DNA of 64,000 nucleotides, taken from NCBI RefSeq assembly GCF_001411555.2, contig NC_049904.1, forward strand, positions 21,031,370-21,095,369, read 5' to 3'. The position numbers and the translations under genes were made by a program. Every line of letters starts with the position of its first letter. The first letter of the stretch is position 1. Shown piece after piece: positions 1 through 13,015 of the stretch. Under the pieces are notes generated by a model. That model saw nothing but the letters and a program-made list of their open reading frames with translations. It was not told the DNA's origin and did no database searches. Source of the stretch: Juglans regia. Its lineage: Eukaryota > Streptophyta > Magnoliopsida > Fagales > Juglandaceae.

Positions 1-327
1 TATTTATCCTATTTTTTTAATATTCTGTTCCTTTTAGAAAGCAGTTATTTAGGGTTGTATTTGTTTTTTGCTAGGCTCCTATCTGCAGTTGTCAATTTCT
101 ATGAACAACGTGTAGTTTTTGTTAAGCTGTCGTCTCAGCAATAAATTATAATGTTTTCATTGGAAAGAAATGTCCATTAGCTTACTTATAGAACATGTTC
201 TGATCGAGAGAAAAACATTTTCCTGTATATATATTGTCTTCGTGATTCTATCTTTAAACCACATTAATCTCTACGCAATTTTACTGTTCTTTTGTACACT
301 GACAACTTTATCATTATATCCCTGCAG

Positions 328-3300
328 AGATCTGAGCTTCAATAGATTGGAAGGAAATGTTCCAGAGTTTGATGATAGAGCAAAGTTGCAGCACCTGTAT
401 GTGTTGATTCAAAATCTAGCTATATTTCGGAGAAGTTTTAATAAATAATGAACAAGTACTACTAGGTCAAATTAAACATACAAAGGGACAAAGATAGGTG
501 ACATGATTTGGCTTTTTCGTTCCATGCCTTGTCAGAGAAGATGCAAGCTGAGATTTCACTATAACCAAACAGATCCTTATCTATCTATAACTATAGCCTA
601 GCTTCCATCTATCTGTTCTAGGATGCAGTTGAAAGAAATATAAAATCATGTATATTAATTCATGGGAGCATGAGGCATAGAGGCCTTTAATTCCTGTAGT
701 TGTGATTCTGTAGAAACCGTACGTATGTAGGAATATACATATTAGGGAATTATTTTGGTTGTTGTACCCATATTATAAGTATTCCACCCTGTTTGTGTAT
801 CCCATTTTGTGCTTATTTCAAAATGTATTTTCCCTCTGAATTATCTTCCATTGTTAATCTCGATAATGTTTGTTGGTCTGAGCCTGAATTGATCATAATG
901 AAATTTTCAAAGGTAAATTGAACTATTGGTAACTGGCCTGAAAGTTTAGTGTTAGGTTTCAATGCCAATCGATTGGTTGTCTTTAATTAACCAGAGTACG
1001 TAAGATTATCTTGCTATTTGAACAGGTTTCTGACAAGCAACTTGCTCAACGGGACAGTTCCGGACTGGATCAAACGAAGAGATTATCACGAGTACATAAA
1101 TTCATCTTAAATTCTACTTCAAATTTCTGTAACCTTATTAATTTTTTTCCTTTCTTCCTTAATTTTTGAATGTATGAAGAGTTATTAATGGAAACTATGT
1201 ACATCCATTTGCAGTGATCTAGATCTTTCTTACAATAACTTCTTAGAGAGTTCTATGCCACCATCTTGTCGAGACACACTGTGAGAAAAACTTCGCCATT
1301 TGTAATCTAAATTTCAGCCTACGTGACTAGTACTGCATACTCTGTACTTATCTTTAAAGATTTCTTGTTTTTCTAACTAAGCTGACTATTTAATTTCTTG
1401 TTTCATCAGAAATTTATTTGAAAGCTTCTCTGGACAGGACTCGTAAGCTTCTAAACTTGTGAACTTAATTACAATAATAACCATCTTGATTTCCTTTTAC
1501 TTTGATTTTGCCAACTTTTTCCCGTTTCCATTGTACTTTTTCACGAGCTCATCATGCACGCTCCTTTCTTGTACTGTTTAACCCAAATATAGATCAGTTG
1601 GCGAGTGCCCGAAGAACCTTCCTTGTTCAAAAGGTAACTATATATACCTAATCGCCAAGCTTTCCTCTCTAGAGTAATGCCAGGGATAAAGGTATGCAAG
1701 CCTAGTAGTGGATATGAGCACCTTTATAAAAAGTTAGCGAGTCCCACAAAAAAAGAGTAGAATCTAATTCCTCTTTTTATTAAAAGACTTGTACAAGATT
1801 TGCATGAACTTGCACTAATCATTTTTTGATTTCCAGTCTGTCCTGTGCAAGTTTGATGTAAATCATTGTAAAGTGAGACCACATAATAATTAGTGGGATT
1901 AGGCTTTACTTCTTTACTTTTTCTCATAAAAGGGAATTGCATGCAGCTTGTACATGACCCTCTAAGACCTTGTATCTAACGGTGAATCTATGATGTTTGG
2001 TTCTATGTATCCCTAATTCCTAAATTAAGAGGATGTTGTTTATGTGTAGACTGGAATTCAGTGCATATAAATTGCGGTGGAAACGAAGTCAGTAATGGAA
2101 ACATTAAATACGAAGCAGATCTAGATGCATCAGGTGCGGCAAGATTTTATCGCGCCGGAGAGAATTGGGGATTCAGTTCCACTGGAAATTTCTGGGATGT
2201 TAATGCCAGCTCGATTGCATACATAGCAAATAATGCGTCAATACTCGGAATGAACAGCCCTGACTTGTACACAAGGGCACGACTCTCTCCTCTTTCTCTC
2301 ACGTATTATGCGCGTTGCTTGGCAAATGGAAAATATACCGTCACGCTACACTTTGCAGAGATAATAATAAGAGGAAACAAATCATTTTGCAGTCTTGGAA
2401 GACGGATATTTGATGTTTATATCCAGGCAAGAAATTTAAATCAATGCACACACACACATACATATAACCCAGATTTATCGAGTTGAAATAATTGTTACAG
2501 GGAAAACTGGAGTTGAAGGATTTTGATATTGAAGATACTGCAGGAGGGGTTGACAAAGCTTTAGTTAAGAAAGTTAAAGCAGTTGTGAGTAACAAAGTCT
2601 TACATATCCGCTTTCATTGGGCTGGCAAAGGGACAACAAATGCCCCAACAAGAGGAACATATGGTCCTCTCATATCGGCTATCTCTATAGAAAATGGTAA
2701 TAATTCCCGAGGGTATATATAATAAATTCTAATTAGATTGATGACAAAACTAAAGAATAAATAAATTCACATTTGATAGATCAGTACTGGAGCTAGCCCA
2801 TTTGTTCAATTCTGCAGATAATCCCCCTGATAATGGCAAAATTATCACAATATTCATTGTGACTGGAGCTTTAGTATCGGCGATATTACTCATTTTAGGC
2901 TTTCTTTGGTGGAAAGGCTGCATAGGAAACAGGATTTCAAGGGAAAAAGGTAATTAATACGTGCATGTTTTAATTTATAGTAGACAGATAGATTTCTTAT
3001 TATTTTTCTTCTTCTTCAACTATTGCAAATTAATTTGCATGAATTGAGTTGAGATGTACTTGTACAGAGTTTATAGTAGACAGAGGTAGAGTATGTTACG
3101 ACCTAAGAGAAGTGCTATCCACGTATGTGGTTATACTCCATAAAGATTATTCCAAGTTATAATTAGAAAAAACCTAATACCTGCAACTCTATCACATATC
3201 ACCCACCATCACTATGGCTGGGCAACAGGGGCCCGTTCCCTGGCCCGCTCGGTCCAACCCACCTGCCCTGAGGCCTGAGGGTAACGAGCGAAAAATCCTC

Positions 3301-6300
3301 CCGTTAATCCGGGTCGGTAGGCGGATACAATCATCATATTCGCTAAAACGGGCAGGTGGTGGGTTGGTTAAAATTCTGTCCATGAAACACTCGTCCGCCT
3401 ACATGTATAAACATCTCTTCTAAACCTTAATCTACTGCCCCCACATTCTCCCCTCTTTTTTTCTCCTTCCTTTTTCTCTTCTTGATCTTCGTTTTCTTTC
3501 AACCAACTGGCACAACTTTCTTTCTTTTGTTCTGCTCTCTTCTTCTTTGTTTTCTTTCTTCTCTCTTCTTCTTAATTTGCTTCTTATTTTTTCTTTTACA
3601 TAAACCGAGAATGCTTCTTTCTTCTAGGTTTTCTCCCCCTTTCTTCTTCTCATTTCTTTCTTCTGCCGGTTCGGCATGTAAAGGGGTTGATCTGTATTTT
3701 TTGAAGTTGATCTATGCGTTCTATTGGTTTATATAGATTATCGTTTTTTTTTTACTTGATTTGATTAGAACCGAGCTAATCTCAAGTAGAAGAACAAAGA
3801 AAGGTCTTTGTTTCAAGCAAACAGAGACCCTGAGTTTCTGGGTGTTGATTTTCTTGTTTGCGATTTGGAGACTTTTGGAACTTTTGTGGTTTTGATATTG
3901 ATTTTGGGCCAATATGTGGACGGGCTGGTGAAAAATCAATCTGCTCGATCAACGAGGACAGATGAAGTGATAGGGATGAATGGTGGGGGGCTAAATGGCC
4001 TGCCGCCTAGCCGGGGACAGGGTGTCAAAAGGGCAGCTACCAGCCTATATAGGACGAGAAGCAACCCTACTCATCACAATCATCCCATTGCAGTGCCGCA
4101 CCACCACATGGCATTATTACTACGTTGGTCTAGATAAAAATTTTAATGACAAAATGAAAGCACTAGTCATATCTATGCTTATACTCCAAAAGCATTGATC
4201 AAGATTATAATTGAAATTTCTTGGATTCATTGTAAAGTTTAGTTCCACGTATTAAGAACTAAGCTAAAACCTTGCACTCATACACCTGATCTCTGTGACA
4301 GTTCATACCCATCTAATGTGGGAATATGGACTTAACCAATCCGGGACATTACAAATCAAATATGTACAAAGAAAGTAATAGAGTGAGAGGGAAGAAATTG
4401 CAAATTTAAAATTTGAAATATCTCAAATTCACAAGAGAATTACTTTTTGTGATACTATTCTTTTATGTAAAATGATCTTAGCTTTAAAGGTAACAAGAAC
4501 CAAAAAGCACACGAGGAAATGCAACCATCATGGTCTAACTCGGGGAGAGAGATTTATACTCAAGATAGACCCTGCAACCTTTAAGCTAACCTAGGAAATT
4601 AACCCATGCAGTTGGGCAATAATGAATCTTGAACTCACACGTTGTTTCTAATTTTCTATACCTATTCGAATTCGAGCTGAGAATTCAAAGAATCTCAATT
4701 CCTTTTGCATCTTGGATTTTGAATTTGTGTACACTTGTGATTGTTGAGCAGATGTAATAAATATAGTGACTTTGCACTGCATGTGTTTGGTCTCATTCTC
4801 TCTTATGTCATCTAACTAGTCAAGAGGCACAAAATATATAGAAATGAAATATCATTCCACTCATTTATAAGATACAATATTATCACTAGTCTCACCTTTT
4901 TCATTCCTTTCGCAGATTTGAGAGGATTAGATTTGCAAACAGGTTTTTTCACTTATAGGCAAATCAAAGCTGCCACCAACAACTTTGATGCTTCAAACAT
5001 GATTGGGGAAGGTGGTTTTGGATCTGTATACAAGGTATTCGAAAACGTAATTCTTCATGCATTTAGATTTTTTATAAAAATTCTCTTATATTTCCATGAT
5101 ACAGAGCTAAAGACATCTCTTAGTACATAATCACATACATACCTAAATATGCATATTTTTTTTTCTTTTGAAATGCAGGGTATACTATTAGATGGTACTA
5201 TAATTGCAGTTAAGAAACTTTCTTCAAAATCAAGTCAAGGAAATCGTGAGTTTGTGAATGAAATAGGCATGATATCTACTTTACAGCACCCGAATGTTGT
5301 TAGATTGTATGGAGGTTGTGCTGAAGGAAATCAACTCTTCTTGGTATATGAATACATGGAAAATAATAGCCTGGCTCGTCCTTTGTTTGGTATGCTTAAT
5401 GTTTTTATATAATATTTTATGTCGAATAAGGATAGCAACCTAACAATGCGGATGGTTTTATCTTTAGAATCAAGTTGACATGAACTCCCCCATTCGACTT
5501 TCTACAAAAAATGCAGGTCCAGAGAGATACCAATTAAAATTGGACTGGCCTACACGGCAAAAAATATGCGTCGGCATTGCAAGAGGCTTGGCTTTCTTGC
5601 ATGAGGAATCAACACTGAGAATTGTTCACAGAGACATTAAAACTACAAACGTGCTATTGGATTCGAAGCTTAACCCAAAGATTTCTGACTTTGGTTTGGC
5701 AAAGCTCGATGAAGAGGAAAAAACCCATATCAGCACCCGAGTTGCTGGAACCATGTATGCTTTATCTTTTATTCTATCCTTCAATTTGGAGTATATTTTT
5801 ATTCTATTTTTCTTTCCTATTTTTCCTCCCAAGTGATTAACTAGGAGTTAATTAGGAACAAATGTTGATCTCCAAGCATTTAAAGGTTCTGCATATTAGA
5901 GATGTTCCTATTATATATGGAAGTGCTATAGAAACTCTAGGACTCTGTATTTGGTAAGTTTAATGTATTAGTTGCCTATATTTGCAGCACAAGTTTGCCT
6001 ACAGAGAAATTGATAGCTATAGGAATTGTCAATCGGTATTCATGATAAATTGTGAGTAGTCTTGTCATAAAACATATTCAAATTAACAATCTTCTAAGTT
6101 TCTTTTATGCTTGAAGAGTACTATAGAGAGAGAAGAGAGAGAGAGAGAGTACACCATCTGATTTCCTATGTTGTGGTCGTTACCAGTTAAAAATATTCCA
6201 ATAATCTTCTCTAGTGGAGCTGACGGTGACCAGAAATTCTAGAGATTTAACAATGTAATACCCCATATTGAATGATTAGTAATAAGGGTAGGTGGTGTAT

Positions 6301-7575
6301 GAGATTACACATTACTCGAGAAGGAGAAATTATTTCTCTGTATAATATTTCAATGGAACTCTAATCATATTATTGACTAGTCCTTTTAGAGTATAGGCTA
6401 TGTGGCTTAGGCCTTCCGTTGGTGCGTTACAGTATCCGAGCCTTTCTCAACCAGAAATGACTTGAGTTATGCTACCTACAACGGAAAACCTCGACAAGGA
6501 CGTTGGAAATGTAAGTGGGAGAGATTGTAATACCCCATATTGAATGATAAGTGATAGTGTAGGTGGTGTTTGAGATCCCACATTGCTTGAGAATGAAAAG
6601 TTTTTACTCTTTATAATAGTTCCAATAGATCTCCAATAGTTATCACCATTCCACCAACAACAAAGTTTTGTATCTTTCATATAAAGAATATTTCACTCTA
6701 TTGTCGTTGCCTTATCGTTTGCATAATTGCGTGCTAAATAGAAAAGAAACAATATGATTTCTTAACTACATTTCTGTAGATGTTGGGTTTTGTTCAATAT
6801 GGTAGATTAGACCTAATTCATATATACCCTGAAATATTAATCATAATAAAACAATCTTTGTCACGCAGAGGATACATGGCACCAGAATATGCATTATGGG
6901 GTATTTTAACATATAAAGCAGATGTCTACAGTTTTGGGGTTGTCGCATTGGAAATTGTTGTTGGGAAGAGCAACATGAAATTTCAACCAAATGAAAGTTA
7001 TGTATGTCTTCTTGATTGGGTAAGATTGATCAGTAGTCATTCCATGTACCAAAACTGGTCATCTTGATGATGATCTATTGGTTGAACACAAACTAAACAA
7101 GATTGAAACAATATGTTGTGTTGTGTGCATATTTCAGGCTCTTGTTCTACAACAAAAGGGTAATCTAGTAGAGCTGGTGGATCCAAAGTTAGGCTCTGAG
7201 TTTAAAATGGAGGAAGCAATTAGAATGATCAAAGTAGCTTTACTATGTACAAATCCATCTCCAGCTCTTAGACCCACAATGTCTGCAGTAGTAAGCATGC
7301 TCGAAGGCCAAACAACTGTTGATGACGTTATTATGGATCCAAGCTTATATGGAGATGAATACAAGTTTAGAGCTTTAAGAGAGCAGCTCGTTCAAGGCCA
7401 ACAAGAATCGATGGGTTCAATTGGAGTTGAGAGTCGTATTCGTTCATCAAATGCAACATTGACCGAAACTTCTTCTACATCAACCCAGAATCTTTATGAT
7501 CCAAGTAATTGTGATAGTAATGGTGGCAAAATATTTTCTCCTTCATGCAAAATGCTTTATGTAACAAATTACTAA
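328..7575 (+). CDS. LRR-malectin receptor-like kinase (LRR VIII-2 type), 5' end outside window
   Basis: Plasma-membrane receptor kinase of the At1g53430/At1g07650 class. Exons I can place: 328-396, 1026-1091, 1215-1280, 1410-1442, 1593-1633, 2050-2426, 2501-2696, 2818-2949, 4916-5034, 5179-5389, 5517-5753, 6869-7019, 7138-7575. Phases agree across junctions and I saw no frameshift. Order: LRR exons of about 69 bp ([12 protein letters not shown]), a cysteine-bearing linker (GECPKNLPC), malectin domain opening HINCGGNE, a TM segment ([20 protein letters not shown]), then kinase with [15 protein letters not shown] lysine, [12 protein letters not shown] (RD type), DFGLAK and GYMAPEYA. The C-terminal tail after about 7400 is Ser/Thr-rich. 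The first LRR exons, signal peptide and promoter are missing because the window starts inside an intron. The 1.1-kb intron before the APE exon carries a TRIM remnant. The stop at 7573-7575 is the first in frame; a further small 3' exon is possible. Confidence 0.9.
2427..2500 (+). other. GC-AG intron inside the malectin domain
   Basis: The malectin exon ends ATATCCAG and is followed by GCAAGA, not GT. The next exon begins after TTGTTACAG with GGAAAACTGG. Joining at these sites gives the family's uninterrupted DVYIQGKLEL reading. This fits the known minor GC-AG intron class, whose donor consensus is AG|GCAAGT. No GT donor nearby keeps both frame and homology. Confidence 0.75.
2950..4915 (+). 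other. Long intron of the receptor kinase, holding an unidentified insertion
   Basis: About 2 kb separate the TM exon from the first kinase exon. No coding exon of the receptor is visible here. The part around 3200-4130 is GC-richer than its surroundings, contains a CT-rich stretch (3440-3670) and looks inserted. It is bracketed by two degenerate similar stretches, about 3105-3195 and 4155-4285 (shared words include TTATACTCCA and TATAATT). Short open frames occur but match no family I recognise. The similar stretches may be old repeat ends; no clear TSD was found. Confidence 0.35.
6254..6640 (+). mobile_element. Truncated TRIM retrotransposon in a kinase intron
   Basis: A first terminal repeat runs 6254-6431 (starts TGTAATACCCC, ends GCGTTACA). 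It is followed by GTATCCGAGCC, a decayed form of the initiator-tRNA-Met primer site TGGTATCAGAGCC. A short non-coding internal part follows, then a purine stretch GTGGGAGAGAT. A second terminal repeat starts at 6526 with the same bases but loses similarity near 6640, so it is truncated. There is no coding capacity. It belongs to the same family as the array at 54392-55383. Confidence 0.75.
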
Positions 7576-7639
7576 CTAATGCAGGGGGATCCGGGTATGA
7601 CGATGTTGAGTTGGTAGACTCTTCATTGATAGCATTGGA

Positions 7640-8400
7640 CTACCTCCAGAAAACAGATTAGTGCAAATATGGCAGGAAAATATGAAGATTCCTCAGATTG
7701 GGGCAATATTGGGCACGCGTTGGTATTTGGCCATAACTTTAATTACGAGTATCAAAATCGCACATATGACCCCAATATGGAAAGTTCCTTTCGGTGTGCA
7801 CATCGTGGTTACCAACTACGCTTGGTGGTTTCCATTTTGACCATTAATAAGTCGTTTTCCCCTTTGAATCTTCAATTTAAGTTATTTTTTTCCTTTTATG
7901 GTAATGTTTTACTGTCACTTTTGGAAATGACTCTTACTCTGGTTTGGGCCAGATATTTTACAAGATACTTATTTTATTATGTATTTTCCTTTTATGCATT
8001 AATTGGGAATTTTTCTCTCTATTTTGCATCATTTCTCAATCTTAATCCCTAATTTTTGTGGATTAACTAGTCTGTGAATAATTCTCATTTTGCCCAGCGT
8101 CAGTTGGCATCAGAGCTTTAGCATTTTATGGGGTGATTAATCATCAGTTTTCATGGCTGAGAGTGGATATTGTAGTCGACATGGGTTGGTTCTAAAATGA
8201 AGAAGTCCCTCACCGCGATCATAATGTACAGAATGTGTTGATTCTGACTCCAATTTTGAGAACCCGTATCACAATTGTGTTATGTTTCGGGAGTACCATA
8301 GCATGGATAAGCATTATGGAGACCTAGGCTTTAAAGTTAATCCACCATAATTTGATCCCTCAACTAACAATAGTTTAATTTCGGCCCTAAAATTTACCAA
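7640..8400 (+). mobile_element. LTR-retrotransposon remnant with primer-binding site
   Basis: TGGCATCAGAGC at 8105-8116 differs by one base from the initiator tRNA-Met primer site and follows ...GCGTCAGT, as expected just downstream of a 5' LTR. An ATG at 8154 opens a gag-like start (MAESGYCSRHG) that soon meets a stop. Left of the site the sequence is T-rich with a 127-codon open frame (7669-8052) that I take as LTR sequence. The left LTR boundary and 3' half were not found. Confidence 0.4.
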
Positions 8401-9169
8401 AATCCATAAACTACATATATATTCCATGAAAACTTGATTTATATCCTCCTAAATAACATTTTCATATAACAAACTCAAAATAAAAAGCTAAATCCAAGAA
8501 TTTGAGTATTATCATACACTAATTGTGATTAAAGCCTCATGCCGCACTTGTGAAACTCAAACATGTTCACACTCTTGATTCATACACTATATGTCCAGCT
8601 TTGTAAAACGAGAATAACCCACACAAATTGTAAACACCAAATATCAAGACCATATACTCGAGCATTCTTTATTTTTGTTGTGCATTCAATGCATAAACCA
8701 ACAACGTAACCTAAAGTTATAAACATAAACATGTCCAAAAATCTGTCCTTGAAATTATTGAGTCCAAATAACCATATAAAATTCGAAATGTGCATTGCAA
8801 TAAACCATCTACACAATCAATCACCAAACTGAAACATGTACCAATTCTATGTTGTATTATAGGTTCTAATATTGTGGATCTCATAAAAAATCATTTAACC
8901 GAGTGATGTACTCCATTTCATGCTTAAATAGATCTTGACTCCTCATGCAACCCAATAAAAATCCAATCTTCAAACAACATCAAAGCTCTAACGACCTATA
9001 CCAATCATACATAAGTCAATCGAAATATATACCCACATTTAGCCTTCATTAATTTCTACCATCTTAGATATTAACCAAAATCACATGTACACATACCAAA
9101 CTCATTTTAGAGACTCAAACCAAAATTATAGTCATCAATAGCTTCATTTCAAGCTCACCATTAACACAT
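8401..9169. other. AT-rich stretch without recognisable gene
   Basis: No homologous frame, repeat end or RNA gene was recognised. Open frames are short and of biased composition. Confidence 0.5.
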
Positions 9170-9809
9170 TTGTTTTTTGGAAAGAGGATGGTACCTCCAG
9201 TCTTTATTGATAAGCCCTCACTTTTGGCAGAAAAATATCGTGGTTACAAAATATTCTAAAGAAATAAACTTATTACCCATCAACCACAAACAATAAACAT
9301 AAAAAATAACCAACACCCAAAAAACTTACATTAACAAAGACGCAAATAAGGAAATGCCAATTTATCAGTATGAACCAAACCTCTAAAATACCCGAATCAC
9401 ACCTCCTACACCCAAACTACCAGGATTTCCAACACTGCTTCTGTCAATATTCAACTCGAAACGTCCAGCCAGCAATTTCGACCATGTAACTACACGAGCT
9501 TGTTGCTTTTTAACTGAAAAAACAGGTAGATTTAAATCTTTGAGTCTAACTTCATTAGCAAACGAAAGTCTTTTATATGTTGATGCTGTCTGCTACAGTT
9601 TGCCCAGTGACATCGGAACGGACCAGCACACCTGATCAGCGGAAAACAATTTTCCTTCCATCCTCCCTTTACATCTACGATGCCACAACCTCCAAGTAAT
9701 AATACAAGGAAGAATTCCCAGTATACTACCAGCTTGCGAAGAGCGGGATGCTAGCCTAGAAAACAACAAAACCATATCAAACCATGCTCTGTTAGGATCA
9801 TAAGGAACT

Positions 9810-10262
9810 TGATAGGCCACGACGTTCAGGGAGGGGCCTAAAACCAAATCCCAAGTATATGGGAGGAGGTTAGACGTGCGAAGGCTAACGGAAGTAAGGA
9901 CGTAGTGCATGGAGTGGCATGCATGCGTGCATGGACTGGGTCGTAGCCATTGAAGTCAGTTTCTATTTCTGTTGATGATTATCTTTCTGTTGCATTTCTA
10001 TTTCCGTTAGTACGTGGAGTCAGTTTCAGTATTTCATTTGTTAGGCGTCAGCTACTAGTAGTGGCTCTAGGTTGTTCCTCTGTTTTCGGCAACTCTGTTT
10101 TTCAGTTTGTGTTTTCAGTTTTATGAACATGGACTGCTATTTAAGCAGCCGTGAGTTATCAATGGAAAGGCAAAAGAATTATTCCAGCAAATAATTGTGG
10201 TACTTCCTCACCCGAAGAGGACATATACTTGAGTGTTGTCGCTTACAAATATAAGGGACCTA
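9810..10262 (+). repeat. 5' LTR of the deleted gypsy element (last bases lost)
   Basis: It aligns with 12560-13015 at an offset of 2750 and lacks only its last three bases, where the internal deletion joins it to the RT. It contains a TATTTAAG TATA-like core in GCTATTTAAGCAGCC, also present in the other LTR and in the solo LTR at 13686. Confidence 0.92.
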
Positions 10263-12559
10263 CCTTACCTTCGAAAGTTCATTTTGGTTTTCTTTGACGA
10301 TATTCTCATATATAGTTCGACGTGGGATAAGCATGTGGTGCATGTGGCACAAACTTTGGAGATTTTGGGGCAACATAAATTTTTTGCCAAAATAAGCAAA
10401 TGTGCCTTTGGCCAGCAAGAATTGGAATACCTGGGACATATCATTACGCCTCAAGAAGTGAAGGTTGATGACAAAAAAATTGCAGCCATGCTCGCATGGC
10501 CTCAACCTACTAATATTTCTGAATTGCATGGTTTTTTAGGTTTGACAAGATACTACAGAAAGTTCGTTCAAAATTATGGCATCATCGCTCGACCCCTCAC
10601 CAACCTACTCAAGAAAGGGAAGTTCGGATGGCATGAAGAAGCCGAAACAGCCTTCTCGGCTCTTAAGCAAGCAATGACCACCACCCCCACTTTGGCTATG
10701 CCCAATTTCAACGATTTTTTCACCATTGAAACCGACGCATCAGGCGAGGGGATTGGCGCGATCTTAACTCAACAAGGCAAGCCCATCGCCTTTATGAGTC
10801 GAGCACTGGGAGTTACAAAAAAATCATGGTCAACCTACGCCAAAGAAATGCTTGCCATTATAGAAGCCATTCGCCTATGGCGACCTTATTTACTGGGCAA
10901 GAAATTTTTTATCCAAACTGATCAACGCAGCTTGAAGTATTTCCTGGATTAGCTTGTGGCAACTCTGGAGCAGCAAAAATGGGTAGCCAAATTAATGGGC
11001 TACGACTATGAAATTATTTATCGTCCAGGTCGTGAGAACTCAGCTGCAGATGCTCTGTCACCCAAGCCAAACAGTCCAGTCATTCATCATCTACACGTAG
11101 CAGCTGTAACCTTGTGGGATGAGATTAAAGACGCTTATGAAGGTGATCCCTATATTCAATCTATTGATCGGACGGCCAAGGCTCAAACCGAAGGATCCTA
11201 TTCACAACATCAAGGACTTTTGTTCTTTAAGGGAAGGGTAGTCATTCCATCTTGCGAGTCATTACGCACTAAGTTGTTGCATGAGGCGCACAATACTAAG
11301 ATTGGAGGGCACTCAGGCGTCTTACTCACATGCAAACGGCTAGCTCAACAATTTTATTGGCTGAAAATGCACTAGATTGTCCAAGAGCATGTCAAGCACT
11401 GTCAGGTATGTCAGAAAATGAAGTCTGAGACACTTCCCCCTGCTGGGCTCCTGCAACCTTTGCCCATTCCATGTCAAGTCTGGGATGATATTTCTCTCGA
11501 CTTCGTTGAAGGTTTGCCGACTTCCCACGGCAAGGATACAATCTTAGTAGTCGTTGATAGGTTAAGTAAATTTGCACATTTCTTAACTCTCACTCATCCA
11601 TTTACTGCTAAGAGCGTGGCTGAAAAATTTGTTGAAGGAGTTATTAAATTGCATGGCCTCCCTAAATCGATCGTTAGCGATCGAGATCCCATCTTTATTA
11701 GTCGATTTTGGCAGGAATTTTTTCATATGTCTGGTACTCAGTTAAAACTCAGCTCTGCCTATCATCCGCAAACCGACGGACAGACGGAAGTGGTGAATCG
11801 ATGTGTCGAACAATATTTGCGATGCTTCATTCATCAATGGCCGTGCAAGTGGACCACCTACATTCCATGGGCTGAACTATGGCATAATACGACATATCAT
11901 GCGTCTACTGGAATGACTCTGTTCCAAGCCTTATACGGTCGTTTGCCTCCTCTGTTTCCCAATTACCATAGTGGTGACTCTTCAGTGCATGAGGTAGACC
12001 AAAGTCTCGTGTCCAGAGATGAGCTGCTGCGTCAACTAAAAGCAAATTTGGAGACTTCCATTAATCGCATGAAATAGCCAGCGGATCAAAAGAGACGGGA
12101 GGTGATTTTCGAAGTCGGTGATATGGTGTTTCTCAAGTTGCATCCCTACCGTCAGCAATCGATTTTCAAACGTGCTCACCAGAAACTTGCTAGTCACTTT
12201 TACAGGCCATACCCAGTCGTGCAAAAAATAGGAGCGGTTGCTTACAAGCTTCAGCTACCGGAAGGAGCTCGAATTCATCCAGTCTTCCACATTTCATTGC
12301 TGAAAAAATTCGTGGGAGATCTGGTGGTACCATCCACGGAACTACCACCAGTAACCGATGAGGGTATTATTATTCTGGAACCCAAAAAAATCTTGGACAC
12401 TCGCTGGGTCAAACGAGGAAATAAATTTGAAGAAGAAAGCTTGGTTTAGTGGAACCGCCTACTAGCAGAAGAGGCCACGTGGGAGACAAAGCAGTCGTTG
12501 ATGGAGCAGTTTCCGAATATGGACCTTGAGGACAAGGATCCACTTGAGGAGGGGAGTAT
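10263..12559 (+). pseudogene. gypsy polyprotein relic (RT C-term, RNase H, integrase, chromodomain)
   Basis: The frame enters from the LTR and shows the RT catalytic block VFFDDILIYS (about 10285), GLTRYYRKFV, the RNase H start TIETDASGEGIG, an integrase HHCC region (HEAHNTKIGGH to HCQVC) and core motifs (VVDRLSKFAHF, SDRDPIF, YHPQTDGQTE). It ends with a chromodomain-like tail near 12340-12500. Four in-frame TAG stops interrupt it at 10950, 11373, 12075 and 12447. Each lies where the family commonly has Gln and could arise from CAG by one C-to-T change. Without gag, protease and primer site it cannot be autonomous. Confidence 0.88.
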
Positions 12560-13015
12560 TGATAGGCCACGACGTTTAGGGAGGGGCCTAAAACCAAATC
12601 CCAAGTATATGGGAGGAGGTTAGATGTGCGAAGGCTAACGGAAGTAAGGACGTAGTGCATGGAGTGGCATGCATGCGTGCATGGACTGGGTCGTAGCCAT
12701 TGAAGTCAGTTTCTATTTCTGTTGATGATTATCTTTCTGTTGCATTTCTATTTCCGTTAGTACGTGGAGTTAGTTTCAGTATTTCATTTGTTAGGCGTCA
12801 GCTACCAGTAGTGGCTCTAGGTTGTTCCTCTGTTTTCGGCAACTCTGTTTTTCAGTTTGTGTTTTCAGTTATATGAACATGGACTGCTATTTAAGCAGCC
12901 ATGAGTTATCAATGGAAAGGCAGAAGAATTATTCCAGCAAATAATTGTGGTACTTCCTCACCCGAAGAGGACATATACTTGAGTGTTGTCGCTTACAAAA
13001 ATAAGGGACCTATCA
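12560..13015 (+). repeat. 3' LTR of the deleted gypsy element
   Basis: 456 bp, TGATAGGCC...GGGACCTATCA, directly after a polypurine tract and directly before the TSD GAACT. Confidence 0.93.

Larger units (their letters stand above)
9810..13015 (+). mobile_element. Internally deleted Ty3/gypsy chromovirus
   Basis: The element is bounded by LTRs with perfect inverted ends TGATAGG...CCTATCA and a 5-bp TSD GAACT on both sides (9805-9809 and 13016-13020). It inserted into the LINE. The internal region starts in the middle of the reverse transcriptase: primer site, gag, protease and RT N-terminus are deleted. RNase H, integrase and a C-terminal chromodomain-like segment remain, then a polypurine tract (GGAGGGGAGTAT) before the 3' LTR at 12560. 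The LTRs differ at about eight of some 453 positions, mostly transitions, so insertion was fairly recent on a plant scale. Confidence 0.93.

Noticed and set aside
3482..4137. Plus-strand frames in the receptor kinase intron
   Set aside because: CT-rich or short frames with no homology and no consistent splice partners in the receptor.
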